Source: Chlamydiota bacterium (GTDB taxonomy: Bacteria; Chlamydiota; Chlamydiia; Chlamydiales; Parachlamydiaceae). From it: a DNA stretch of 40,276 nt. The notes beneath the pieces were generated by a model, which ran no database searches, was not told the origin of the DNA, and saw nothing but the letters and a program-made list of their open reading frames with translations. Positions 8,859 to 16,942 of this stretch are shown piece after piece. The stretch covers positions 1 through 40,276 of the forward strand of contig JABDAE010000014.1 in assembly GCA_013289325.1 (NCBI GenBank). The letters are read 5' to 3'. A program made the translations under genes and the position numbers. Each line of letters starts with the position of its first letter. Position 1 is the stretch's first letter.

Positions 8859-9572
8859 ATGAAATTTGGCAACACACTCCTTTCACTCATCGATAGATTA
8901 GGCAATCTTATCTATCCAATGCGTTGTCTGCATTGCAGCGAATCGCAAGCGGTGAGTAAAGGTCTCTTTTGTCCGGTATGCCTTCAGCAGCTTGTTCCGA
9001 TAGATCCAGAAACTAGATGCCCATTTTGCTTTGGTGAAACGGAATCTTGCGCTCTTAGTTGTACAAAGGCAAAATCGGCATGTGATCGAATCGCTGCAGT
9101 TTATGACTACTTAGAAGCGCCTGCAACTCTTGTAAAAAAATTTAAGTATGGAGGGCAATTTTATCTTGCAAATGGAATTGGGGCGCTTATGACAACCCAA
9201 TTTCTTAAATTGCAATGGCCAATGCCAGATTACATCGTGCCGATGCCGATCCCCTTTTTAAAAAAGGTCGAACGGGGATATAACCAAAGCTATTTAATTG
9301 CTCAAGTCATCGCCAAGCTATTAGAGCGTCCTCTTAAAGAGGTTGTCAAAAGAGCAAGCGGTGATTATAGCCAGGCAGGACTTACGGCAGAAAAGCGCCA
9401 TGAACTTAGCAATGAGTTATTTTCTCTTGTGAAAGGACATGAAATTTACGATAAGAGAATTCTTCTCATCGACGATGTCTGTACAACAGGCAGCTCACTT
9501 AAGTGCTCTGCCGAAGTCATTAAAGAGGGGTGTCCAAAAGAGGTGAGAGCGCTTTGTTTTTGCAAAGCATAG
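8859..9572 (+). CDS. comF: ComF family phosphoribosyltransferase-like protein
   Basis: ComF proteins (237 aa here, normal length) join an N-terminal zinc-ribbon to a type I phosphoribosyltransferase fold and take part in DNA uptake in competent bacteria. Paired cysteines occur near residues 23-64 (CLHC, CPVC, CPFC). The PRPP-binding loop ILLIDDVCTTGSS lies near residues 200-212, and the core VPMPIPFLKKVERGYNQS is typical. The gene is plus-strand between two minus-strand blocks and seems unrelated to the lipid genes. Its ribosome site overlaps the 17-bp repeat at 8840-8856, so a mobile-element scar may have shaped its expression. It ends 5 bases before the stop of the convergent exporter gene. 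Confidence 0.9.
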   Translation: MKFGNTLLSLIDRLGNLIYPMRCLHCSESQAVSKGLFCPVCLQQLVPIDPETRCPFCFGETESCALSCTKAKSACDRIAAVYDYLEAPATLVKKFKYGGQFYLANGIGALMTTQFLKLQWPMPDYIVPMPIPFLKKVERGYNQSYLIAQVIAKLLERPLKEVVKRASGDYSQAGLTAEKRHELSNELFSLVKGHEIYDKRILLIDDVCTTGSSLKCSAEVIKEGCPKEVRALCFCKA

Positions 9573-9577
9573 GGACT

Positions 9578-10459
9578 TTATCTCTCAATAAATAGATCTA
9601 ACTGCTGCCCAACATAGAGATTGTAGTCTTTAGGCTGCTCAAAGGAATAAATCACTTGTAGCACTCTTGTGTCGCTGCGTTCTGAGCTTGAGCCAGTAAG
9701 AGACACCTTAGGTAATACGTAGGGTTCAATTCTTACAAAGTGTAAAGGGATTGCAATGGATGTGTTATTTTTTGGATAGGCAACAGCTTTCGCTTTTGGA
9801 TTAAACCATCCCGCATTTTGCTCATCAATATCAGCTTTTACCTGTATATGGCTTAAATCGCCAAGCATCATCGTTTTACTGTTTCTTTCCGCAAATTCTC
9901 CTTCTCGAATGCTACTTTGTAAAATCATTCCCTCTTTTGGCGCTCTAACAGTACGGTATGCAATCAGTTTGTTTGTTTGTAAAACAGTTGCAATGGCTAC
10001 ATTTAGCTCAGCTTTCGCGATATCAACGTCATGTTCTTTACCTTTAATTTCTTCAGCGCTAATTGCCCGTGGATCTTCGATTGCACTTAAGCGATTTAAT
10101 TGGTCTTGTAACTTTGCAAGGTTTGCTTTTGCCACTTCCACATTCGCTTGTTGCGAAAGAAGTGTTGCCTCAAGTACAGAGCAATCGATTCTATAAAGGG
10201 GTTTTCCCTTTTGGACGAGCTCTCCGACATGAACGAAGACTTCGCACACAATCCCATCTTCAGGCGTTCCAATATGGATATTTTTGTCTGCTGCCTCAAT
10301 GATCCCAGCAGCTGCGATGGCATCCTGATAGGGATTAACAGATGGCTCAATAGGCACAGCAGACGAAGGAAGAGAATAATTCATCGAGACGACCAAAAGC
10401 GCAAATAAAATGCTCCCTGCAATGCCAACGTAAAGAGCTGGGGTCTTAAATAGTTTCAT
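9578..10459 (-). CDS. Membrane fusion protein (HlyD/DevB-like) of an ABC exporter
   Basis: A periplasmic adaptor of 293 residues. An N-terminal membrane anchor (residues about 10-28) is followed by a biotinyl-lipoyl-like half (VFVHVGELVQKGKPLYRID), a coiled-coil hairpin (about 100-165), and the second lipoyl half and barrel (RAPKEGMILQSSIREGEF). It would link the inner-membrane transporter to an outer-membrane channel. The ATG at 10459 has AAGGA at proper spacing; a TTG one codon earlier is less likely. It is the last gene of a permease-ATPase-adaptor operon, 11 bases after the ATPase gene. The combination matches DevB of the DevBCA exporter family, which in heterocystous cyanobacteria exports glycolipid. 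No TolC-like gene is nearby. Confidence 0.85.
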   Translation of the reverse strand: MKLFKTPALYVGIAGSILFALLVVSMNYSLPSSAVPIEPSVNPYQDAIAAAGIIEAADKNIHIGTPEDGIVCEVFVHVGELVQKGKPLYRIDCSVLEATLLSQQANVEVAKANLAKLQDQLNRLSAIEDPRAISAEEIKGKEHDVDIAKAELNVAIATVLQTNKLIAYRTVRAPKEGMILQSSIREGEFAERNSKTMMLGDLSHIQVKADIDEQNAGWFNPKAKAVAYPKNNTSIAIPLHFVRIEPYVLPKVSLTGSSSERSDTRVLQVIYSFEQPKDYNLYVGQQLDLFIER

Positions 10460-10470
10460 CAAATTATCCT

Positions 10471-11178
10471 TTATTGACTCCTTAATTCCTCGCCAATCAC
10501 CTTTCCATCATTCATCGTGACTATTCGATCTGCATACTTGAAAATACGATTATCGTGGGTGACAATGATGACGGCACGATTAGGAGAGCAAGCGATTTCT
10601 TGAATTAACTCTAACACCTGGCCTCCTGTTTCAGCATCTAATGCAGACGTTGGTTCATCGCACATGAGAAGCATTGGCTCATGTACGAGTGCTCTTGCAA
10701 CAGCTACCCTTTGTTGCTGACCGCCCGATAAATTATATGTGCGCTCAGTTCCTCGTCCCTTTAACCCCACTTTAGCTAGCATCTCATCAGCCTTTTCAAA
10801 TGCGACCGATCTGGAATATCCATTCAGAATAAGGGGGATAGAAACGTTTTCTAAAATATTAAGCGTCTTAATAAGATGAAATTGCTGAAAAATAAATCCG
10901 ATGTTCTTTTTTCTAAATTCAGTGATTTCAGTTTCCCTCATCTGATGGAGCTTATTTCCATATACCTCTATTTCTCCAACATCTGGCCTTAAGGCGCCTG
11001 CAATTAGACTAATTAACGTTGTCTTTCCACAGCCGGAAGGCCCCACAATCATGAGGAGCTCACCCTTATTTGTATGGAAATTAACGTCTCTTAAAGCGTG
11101 TACAACATTTTTTCCAGACTGAAAGCTTTTACTAACCTTTTGCAGTTTTATTGCAGTTTCTTGTTTTGTTTTAAGCAC
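10471..11178 (-). CDS. ABC transporter ATP-binding protein (DevA/LolD/MacB-type)
   Basis: A complete ABC ATPase of 235 residues: Walker A GPSGCGKTT, Q-loop FIFQQFHLI, signature LSGGQQQRVAVARAL, Walker B MLLMCDEPTSALD and switch histidine in IVTHD. The sequence type is that of the LolD/MacB/DevA group, which energises extrusion of lipids or lipoproteins through a FtsX-like permease. I placed the start at GTG 11178, which has an AGAGG ribosome site six bases upstream and overlaps the permease stop by 8 bases; a TTG at 11199 is an in-frame alternative. It is the middle gene of the exporter operon. Confidence 0.9.
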   Translation of the reverse strand: MLKTKQETAIKLQKVSKSFQSGKNVVHALRDVNFHTNKGELLMIVGPSGCGKTTLISLIAGALRPDVGEIEVYGNKLHQMRETEITEFRKKNIGFIFQQFHLIKTLNILENVSIPLILNGYSRSVAFEKADEMLAKVGLKGRGTERTYNLSGGQQQRVAVARALVHEPMLLMCDEPTSALDAETGGQVLELIQEIACSPNRAVIIVTHDNRIFKYADRIVTMNDGKVIGEELRSQ

Positions 11179-12289
11179 GAAACACCTCTGCAGTTTCAAG
11201 GCGACTAATTTTACGAATGCCTATATATGCAGCAAAAAAACAAATGCATAAAACCATGCATATCACAATAAAAGGAATTTGATAGGGTAAATGAAAAGGG
11301 ACATGAACGTCTAGCAATGCGTAATAGCCAAATAGTGATGCAAAGCCAACGCCTATTCCATATCCAATGAAACCTACGACACATGCTTGAAGTATTAACA
11401 TCTTGCTTAAGAGTTTTTGACTTGTTCCCATCGCTTTTAAAGCTCCTAGATTTCCTAAGTTTTCAGAGATAAAGGAATAAAATGTCTGACCAACTACCGC
11501 CATTCCCACCACAATGCCAATTAACACCGTTGTGGCAAAGGCAATTGGGATACCGGTATGCGTACAATACCAATAAATTGTACTCCAGAAAAAGTCGTTT
11601 TGTGTATATGCCCCTAAACCTGTTTTTGATTTAATTTCTCTGGTTAATTCTAGATGATTGATGCCCTTTTTAGGTTGAACTAGGATAAAAGCTAAGGGGT
11701 TTCTCACTTTCATAGAATATTCAATTGCTCTTTGGTATGTTGTATACGCGACAAGATCGCCAAAGAAAGACTGTTGATTAAGATGACAAAGGCCCACAAC
11801 TCTTGCTTCCTTGTCGCTTATGTCAAAGGTTTCTCCTAATCTGGTTTGTCTTCTGCCCCGTTGATCGACAATCACTCCATGAGACTTCCATAAATCTTTA
11901 ATATTGCCTTCTAACATAATAGATGGGCTACCGATTAGCGTCGTATCGTCTAATCCAAAGAGCTCAACAGGGAGAATGCTTCCATCCATAAATTTTGCCT
12001 GGAGTCTTCCATAATATAGGGGAACTGCCCACGCTACCCCTGGGACAGAGCGCACTAAAGAAAGATCTGTATCTTTCATATATTTTGGGCCTGTAACGTG
12101 TTCGACATTTGGGTCTACTACCCAAATCGGGATATTGAAGTTACTGAGTGTCGCAGCAGATCTTCTCATTAACCCTGCAAAAATTCCGAGTTGCTGCGTG
12201 ATTAAAAACGTTGAAAAGGCAAGCGCAAGTAGAAGGGTTACGTATTTAAGCTTATCACCTAATAACATCTGTACAGCTAAACGCAACAT
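11171..12289 (-). CDS. ABC transporter permease (FtsX/MacB/DevC-like)
   Basis: A permease of 372 residues with one membrane span near the N-terminus (about 15-35), a large periplasmic domain (about 45-250) and three C-terminal spans (about 255-280, 305-330 and 340-360). This is the FtsX/MacB layout. The opening, with LRLAVQMLLGDKLKYVTLL and an ITQQLGIFAGLMRRS segment, resembles DevC. The ATG at 12289 follows AGGGG at suitable distance. It heads the operon permease-ATPase-adaptor; cyanobacterial devBCA has the adaptor first. A PE1 palindromic element sits 31 bases upstream of its start, between it and the divergent phosphopantetheinyl transferase gene, so either promoter could lie in or beside the element. 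Confidence 0.87.
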   Translation of the reverse strand: MLRLAVQMLLGDKLKYVTLLLALAFSTFLITQQLGIFAGLMRRSAATLSNFNIPIWVVDPNVEHVTGPKYMKDTDLSLVRSVPGVAWAVPLYYGRLQAKFMDGSILPVELFGLDDTTLIGSPSIMLEGNIKDLWKSHGVIVDQRGRRQTRLGETFDISDKEARVVGLCHLNQQSFFGDLVAYTTYQRAIEYSMKVRNPLAFILVQPKKGINHLELTREIKSKTGLGAYTQNDFFWSTIYWYCTHTGIPIAFATTVLIGIVVGMAVVGQTFYSFISENLGNLGALKAMGTSQKLLSKMLILQACVVGFIGYGIGVGFASLFGYYALLDVHVPFHLPYQIPFIVICMVLCICFFAAYIGIRKISRLETAEVFRA

Positions 12290-12320
12290 GAAAACCCCTT
12301 ATAGGTCTGGTGACTATAAT

Positions 12321-12483
12321 CCTAGATCTGGCAGTTGGAGATGGCAAATTAATGCAAGATCTTGAATTAGAATCACTTTGCAATGGGGTGGGACATTCCC
12401 AAATGGTGAAGGACCACCCCATTGCAAATGATTCTGGTTCAAGAGATTGCGTTAAGTTGCTGTCTCCAACTGCCGGATTTAGG
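12321..12483. mobile_element. PE1 palindromic element, copy A (163 bp), TSD ATAAT
   Basis: An imperfect full-length palindrome whose ends match CCTAGATCCGGCAGTTCGAG in inverted orientation. It is flanked by the direct repeat ATAAT at 12316-12320 and 12484-12488. The core contains the complementary arms GCAATGGGGTGG and CCACCCCATTGC. It is open in one frame on each strand but encodes no recognisable protein. It lies between divergent genes and could affect both promoters. Confidence 0.92.
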
Positions 12484-12543
12484 ATAATGTATCTTTGTAC
12501 TTTTTACAAGCGATTAAATGCGAAATTTGGGTAAAATTTAAGC

Positions 12544-13365
12544 ATGAAAATTTTAAGGCAAAAAGAAGACCCAAAAAAAAACTGCGATGTTTTGAGATCG
12601 ACCTTTCCTTTGACAATTGAAAGTCAAGAGATTCACATATGGATGACATGGCCAGATGAGATTACCGATATATCACTTCTTTCGTCGTATGAGCTTATCT
12701 TGACGCAAGAGGAAAGACAAAGGTGCCAAAGATTCTTGCGAGAAAAAGATCGAAAAATGGCGTTGATCACGCGCGCCTTTTCTCGCGACGTGCTGTCTCG
12801 CTATCTCAATATTCAGCCGCAAGAGGTGCGCTTTACGGTGGATGGCAATCAAAAACCACAGCTTTTAGAGCCATCGCTGCCGCTATCATTTAATTTAAGT
12901 CATACGCAAGGTCTCATCATTTGCTCTGTGATCCTACATGCAGATATTGGGTGCGATGTGGAGTTGATCAAAAGGCAAAATGCGTTTATGGAAATTGCAA
13001 AGCGCTATTTTGCGGCATGTGAAATTAATGATTTAAAGGCAATGCCTGCTGATATTCAACAAAAGCGCTTCTTTGAATATTGGACATTAAAAGAGTCCTA
13101 TCTTAAGGCTTTAGGAGATGGCCTTAACCGCCCTTTAAATGACTGTAGTTTCCATATAGGACAAAAAAGTGCAGATTTATTTTATAATTCCAATATAGAG
13201 CTCACGACTTTAGAAGAGGGGGCGGGCGAAAAATGCAGATCATTTTTGTATTACCCAAATGATACCCATTGCATTGCCATGACTGTTGCAAATGCAGAGC
13301 ATGAAAACTACGAATTAAGCGTTTTTAGAATTATGCAAGAGGTCTATAATCCCTCTTCACCCTAA
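12544..13365 (+). CDS. 4'-phosphopantetheinyl transferase, Sfp/HetI type
   Basis: This enzyme moves phosphopantetheine from CoA to a serine of acyl or peptidyl carrier proteins. At 273 residues it is the pseudo-dimeric Sfp size rather than the short AcpS form. It shows the family motifs FNLSHTQG, the Mg-binding IGCDVE (about residues 138-143) and FFEYWTLKESYLKALGDGL (about 179-197). Sfp-type enzymes usually serve secondary-metabolite carriers. With the neighbouring lipid enzymes and DevBCA-like exporter it suggests a polyketide-synthase-like partner elsewhere. Its last codons run through the 17-bp repeat and overlap the convergent SDR gene by 35 bases, so both C-termini were probably reshaped by a mobile-element end. 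Confidence 0.9.
   Translation: MKILRQKEDPKKNCDVLRSTFPLTIESQEIHIWMTWPDEITDISLLSSYELILTQEERQRCQRFLREKDRKMALITRAFSRDVLSRYLNIQPQEVRFTVDGNQKPQLLEPSLPLSFNLSHTQGLIICSVILHADIGCDVELIKRQNAFMEIAKRYFAACEINDLKAMPADIQQKRFFEYWTLKESYLKALGDGLNRPLNDCSFHIGQKSADLFYNSNIELTTLEEGAGEKCRSFLYYPNDTHCIAMTVANAEHENYELSVFRIMQEVYNPSSP
13330..13346 (+). repeat. 17-bp solo repeat (ATTATGCAAGAGGTCTA), copy 2
   Basis: An exact copy of the 17-mer at 8840-8856, lying inside the overlapping 3' ends of two convergent genes. Read on the minus strand it supplies the codons RPLA and the TAA stop of the SDR gene, as it also does for the GIY-YIG gene at 21897-21913. Read on the plus strand it gives IMQEVY near the end of the transferase. 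Confidence 0.65.
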
Positions 13366-14164
13366 CAGAGGAAGTCATGGCTAAATGCGCAAGTGTTAGC
13401 GCCCATTTGGTGGGCAAAAATTTTGCAAATATTGTTAGAAGATAATTGATTTTGCCGGGAACTACGCACCTTTTTTTCTTAAACATCGCATGAAGAGCGA
13501 TTTTCACCACATCATCAGGTTGCATCATAAATGGATGGGCAGCCTCTTTTAGCTCTTGGGAGGCAAGTTTTATAAATTCTGTGTATGTACCGCCAGGACA
13601 AACGCAACAAATGTGTAAATTAGTATTTTTAAACTCATATTGCAGCGCTTCTGATAGATTCAGAAGGAATTTCTTAGATCCGGCATAAACGCCGTATAAA
13701 GGGACATTGAGATAAGCAGCAGTTGAGGCTACATTTGCGATATAACTTGGGCCCCCATGTGAAAGCATATGACTTGAATAGGTGTGAAGTAAATGGGTAT
13801 AGGCAGAAATATTTAACTCAATAACCCGCATATGCTGATCTAAGGAGTAGCTATGGAATGGTCCATAAAAGCCGCAGCCTGCATTGTTAATGAAAATGTG
13901 AATTTTTCTTCCGTTGGCAATGGAGTATTCAAAGGCTTCTTGGCACCCAACTCTTGTCGTTAAGTCGGCGCTGATGCAGTCGGTAAGGATGCCATATTTA
14001 TCTTGCAAGTCTTTTGCAAGCTCTTTTAACTTGTTCAATCTTCTTGCGATTAAAACAACGTTAAAGCCAAGTGCGGCGAGTAGCTTAGCATAGGAGGCTC
14101 CTATTCCGCTAGAAGCCCCCGTGACAACTGCCCAAGAACTCTTAATTTCATTAATTGCTTTCAT
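13331..14164 (-). CDS. Short-chain dehydrogenase (ketoreductase/HetN-like)
   Basis: A classical SDR of 277 residues: cofactor motif TGASSGIG (about 15-22), NNAG (about 92-95), catalytic Ser in VASTAAY and the Tyr-X3-Lys active site YAGSK (about 160-164). YX3K and the general pattern fit a ketoreductase, in contrast to the YX6K reductase at 7792. The C-terminus is basic and hydrophobic, which could associate with membrane. Its ATG overlaps the stop of the FabZ-like gene (ATGA), so ketoreductase and dehydratase are coupled, as expected for successive steps. Its C-terminus ends in RPLA encoded by the 17-bp repeat. HetN, a cyanobacterial relative linked to heterocyst glycolipid genes, is a plausible analogue but not proven. 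Confidence 0.85.
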   Translation of the reverse strand: MKAINEIKSSWAVVTGASSGIGASYAKLLAALGFNVVLIARRLNKLKELAKDLQDKYGILTDCISADLTTRVGCQEAFEYSIANGRKIHIFINNAGCGFYGPFHSYSLDQHMRVIELNISAYTHLLHTYSSHMLSHGGPSYIANVASTAAYLNVPLYGVYAGSKKFLLNLSEALQYEFKNTNLHICCVCPGGTYTEFIKLASQELKEAAHPFMMQPDDVVKIALHAMFKKKRCVVPGKINYLLTIFAKFLPTKWALTLAHLAMTSSVRVKRDYRPLA

Positions 14165-14697
14165 GTGAGAAAAAATACTTCCATAATGGATACACTCGTC
14201 ACCTTTCCTTGAGCCATGACCTGCCCTAAGAATTTCCCTAAATAGCCGTCAAATTCAAGACATTTTGTAAGTATGGTGACTGTTTGATCCGGCACAATAG
14301 GCTCTAAAAAAAGCGCGCCCAAGACTTTAGTGGCTCGCACTGGAGAAGGGATAGCCTTAAGGTCTATTTCAGTGGTTTTCCCTAGCATGAAGTGGCTAAG
14401 TGCAAGACCTGCTTGACCCGCCATTTCCACCTGTAGGCAACCGGGATAAACCGGATGATTCGGAAAGTGCCCTTTAAATATCGGATCAATGGGGTCAATA
14501 TATCTTTCTGCAATAATTGTCTCTTGACCTTTTGTAAGGTCGATAGCTGAAAGTTTATCTAATAGTAAAAGGGGATCGCGGTGGGGGAGTATTCTTTTAA
14601 TTGCCTCTTGCGTATAATTGAGCTTGATCAGCTCATTTGCAGCTACATCTAAAATGGGAGATTTGCGATTTCGCTTTAAGATAAGATCGTAATCCAT
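14161..14697 (-). CDS. 3-hydroxyacyl-ACP dehydratase (FabZ-like)
   Basis: A hot-dog-fold dehydratase of 178 residues with the FabZ motifs ILPHRDPLLLLDKL (about 40-53) and GHFPNHPVYPGCLQVEMAGQ (about 79-98), which hold the catalytic His and Glu. It is about 30 residues longer than housekeeping FabZ because of an N-terminal extension. In chlamydiae the housekeeping fabZ lies with lpxC and lpxA, genes not seen here, so this is probably a second, specialised copy. It is followed by the coupled SDR gene. AGAGGT lies just upstream of the ATG at 14697. Confidence 0.87.
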   Translation of the reverse strand: MDYDLILKRNRKSPILDVAANELIKLNYTQEAIKRILPHRDPLLLLDKLSAIDLTKGQETIIAERYIDPIDPIFKGHFPNHPVYPGCLQVEMAGQAGLALSHFMLGKTTEIDLKAIPSPVRATKVLGALFLEPIVPDQTVTILTKCLEFDGYLGKFLGQVMAQGKVTSVSIMEVFFLT

Positions 14698-14867
14698 ATA
14701 CCTCTACTAAGGATCTAATTATTCAAACAATGCCAATTTTATAAGAGGGCTAATTTTGACTGCTGAGTATAACAATACCAATGTCTTTTCACAAGCAATA
14801 AAATGTGCAAATAAATACAATGCAAAATTCTGGTGATTAACGAAATGATGAAAGGGGTTTTCATATT

Positions 14868-15851
14868 ATGAAAAAAACACTAAATCAAAAAAATGATTGG
14901 AGAAAAGATCTCTCTTCAAATGAGATTGAAAGATTGGATAAGCTTCACATCAATAACCCATTCATGCATTTAAAAGTTTTGATCTTAGTCGGTATTTGGC
15001 TTTTATCAGCATGGGTCGCTACCCATTTTACTTTTCTTCCCCTTAAAATTTTATGTTGGACGATCATCGGGTTTTGTATTCATGGCATGGCTATTTTTGC
15101 CCATGAAGGAGCCCACGGATCTTTAACGAAAATCTATTGGCTTGATAGAATCATCGGTTTTTTTTGTGGGCTTCCGGGTTGTTTTCCCTGCAACAATTAT
15201 CGCGCGACACATCTATTGCATCATGAATTTGAAAATACATCTAAAGATCCCGATAATTTGGATGCCAATATTAAACATCCAATTCTTAGGTCCCTTGTTT
15301 TTTACATTTGGGCTTTTGTTGGAATGCCGATTTATATTCTTGTGCTTATTGTGACAGGACCTATCAGAGCAAAAATTTGGTACGATCGCTTGATTTGCCT
15401 CTTTGAGCCACTCCTTATGACGGGGATATATATTAAACTATTTCAATATGCCCTTTTGCATCATGAGATGGATCTCCTCATCAATGGATGGCTCATGGCT
15501 CTGCCCTTTACTGTCATTATAGCCAATATTCGAGGCCTTGCCGAACACACACAAATTTTTCATGAAACCCCCGTTAATCATTTAAAATCAACCCGAACGA
15601 CCCTTACTAATGGGTGGATTAGTTTTTTTTTTAACAATCAAAATTACCATCTAGAACATCACCTTTTTCCCCATGTTCCTTGGTATAATTTGCCAAAAGT
15701 ATATGAAGTGTTAAAGAACCATTATGAGAAAAAACAAGCCACTATCTGTAAGAGTTATACCGATTACATGCTTGGCGTTTTGCGCTATGGCCCCTTAAAG
15801 CCCCTTACGTATAAAAATATGACGCACTACTTAGATAAGGACCATCTATGA
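14868..15851 (+). CDS. Membrane fatty acid desaturase/hydroxylase family protein
   Basis: An integral-membrane di-iron enzyme of 327 residues. The three histidine boxes are present: HEGAH (about residue 80), HLLHHEFE (about 107-114) and HLEHHLFPHVPW (about 263-274), with hydrophobic spans at about 35-75, 135-165 and 185-215. The last box is typical of acyl-lipid or acyl-CoA desaturases. It needs oxygen and an electron donor; a 2Fe-2S ferredoxin is encoded at 34323 but is not linked. AAAGGGG precedes the ATG. Its stop overlaps the epimerase start (ATGA), so the two form an operon. Substrate unknown: fatty acyl chains are likely, carotenoid- or sterol-type substrates possible. Confidence 0.88.
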   Translation: MKKTLNQKNDWRKDLSSNEIERLDKLHINNPFMHLKVLILVGIWLLSAWVATHFTFLPLKILCWTIIGFCIHGMAIFAHEGAHGSLTKIYWLDRIIGFFCGLPGCFPCNNYRATHLLHHEFENTSKDPDNLDANIKHPILRSLVFYIWAFVGMPIYILVLIVTGPIRAKIWYDRLICLFEPLLMTGIYIKLFQYALLHHEMDLLINGWLMALPFTVIIANIRGLAEHTQIFHETPVNHLKSTRTTLTNGWISFFFNNQNYHLEHHLFPHVPWYNLPKVYEVLKNHYEKKQATICKSYTDYMLGVLRYGPLKPLTYKNMTHYLDKDHL

Positions 15852-16828
15852 AGGCCCTTGTCATTGGCGGCAGTGGAATTATCGGCAATCATGTCATTCG
15901 GGCTCTTCTTTCAGAAGGGATTATTGTTCGATCATTGACAAGAGGCATTACGCCTTCAAAAAATCTTGATGATTTGAACGTTGAAACCATGAGAGGGGAT
16001 GCGAGCGATGAAGATACTTTGCTAATAGCTATGAAAGGCTGCGATTGGGTTTTTCATACGGCAGCCTACTATCCTACTCATATGTTTGATAGGAAAGGGC
16101 ATGTGAACAGCGCCCTTAATTCCATTCGGACATTTATTAGCGCCGTGTCAAAAAGCGCTTTAAATAAAGTGGTCTATACGAGCTCTCTTACTACCATTGG
16201 AATGGCCAAGACGCTAGCTGATGAAACAGTTCCGTATAATCTAGCAGCAAAGCTACCTCACCCGTATTTTGAAGTGAAGTATTTGATGGAGGATGAGATA
16301 AAAAAGGCAGCCTTGATAAAGCAGCTGCCTATTACGATCGTCAATCCCACAGGATGTTTTGGCCCTTACGAACTTAAGCCAAAAAATCTTTGTATCATCC
16401 CCCAGTTGGTCAACCAAAAAATGCCGGCCTTTGTCGATCATTGCATTAACGTTGTAGACGCTGCCGATGTCGCAAAAGGGCATGTGGAGTCTGCTAAAAG
16501 AGGAAAAAATGGCGATCGCGTAGTATTAGGTGGGCATAACACTACAGTTTTTGAGCTGATCACAACAATTTGCAAAGTTGCCAAAGTCAAACCGCCAAGA
16601 TTCCAGGTACCTTTATCTATCGGGCTTATTCCTTGTTTTCTATCTGAATGTATTGGGTACATGACAAACACACCCCCCATGCTACCCATTTTGGGCCTTC
16701 GTTTTATTCAATATGGGCAAAAATTTGATTTATCTAAGCAAACTCAATCCTTAGGAGTCATTCCTTCTCCAATGGAGCCATGCTTTGAAAGGGCAATTAA
16801 CTGGTATAAAAAAATTGGCTACTGTTAA
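15848..16828 (+). CDS. NAD(P)-dependent epimerase/dehydratase (3-beta-HSD/DFR-like extended SDR)
   Basis: An extended SDR of 326 residues with an N-terminal GGSGIIGNH Rossmann motif (about 7-15) and a TSSL... active-site serine near residue 115. The family's YXXXK appears to be YFEVK (about 138-142). The pattern fits the dihydroflavonol-reductase / 3-beta-hydroxysteroid-dehydrogenase group, which includes enzymes acting on lipid hydroxyls or ketones as well as sugars. It is coupled to the desaturase by a 4-base overlap, so the two probably act on one lipid. Sugar epimerase is the alternative. Confidence 0.82.
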   Translation: MKALVIGGSGIIGNHVIRALLSEGIIVRSLTRGITPSKNLDDLNVETMRGDASDEDTLLIAMKGCDWVFHTAAYYPTHMFDRKGHVNSALNSIRTFISAVSKSALNKVVYTSSLTTIGMAKTLADETVPYNLAAKLPHPYFEVKYLMEDEIKKAALIKQLPITIVNPTGCFGPYELKPKNLCIIPQLVNQKMPAFVDHCINVVDAADVAKGHVESAKRGKNGDRVVLGGHNTTVFELITTICKVAKVKPPRFQVPLSIGLIPCFLSECIGYMTNTPPMLPILGLRFIQYGQKFDLSKQTQSLGVIPSPMEPCFERAINWYKKIGYC

Positions 16829-16876
16829 ATTTATTCAAAAAAAATTATAATGCGTTTGCTATAAAAAACAAAACAC

Positions 16877-16905
16877 TTGTACACTATTATGAAAACGTGT
16901 ATAAT
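16877..16905 (+). promoter_or_regulatory. Sigma-70/sigma-66-type promoter for the MORN gene
   Basis: TTGTAC at 16877-16882, a 17-base spacer and a perfect TATAAT at 16900-16905. Predicted start of transcription is near 16912, about 30 bases before the ATG at 16943. Confidence 0.7.
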
Positions 16906-16942
16906 ACAATTTTTACTAATTCACCCTTTTTAAGGATTATAT

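Noticed and set aside
9909-10408. Overlapping frames opposite to and within the membrane fusion protein gene
   Set aside because: They conflict with a complete adaptor protein with a consistent domain layout and operon position.
12310-12534. Open frame of about 74 codons over PE1 copy A
   Set aside because: It reads through the palindromic element and has the same peptide as other copies at unrelated sites; it is the element's open frame, not a gene.
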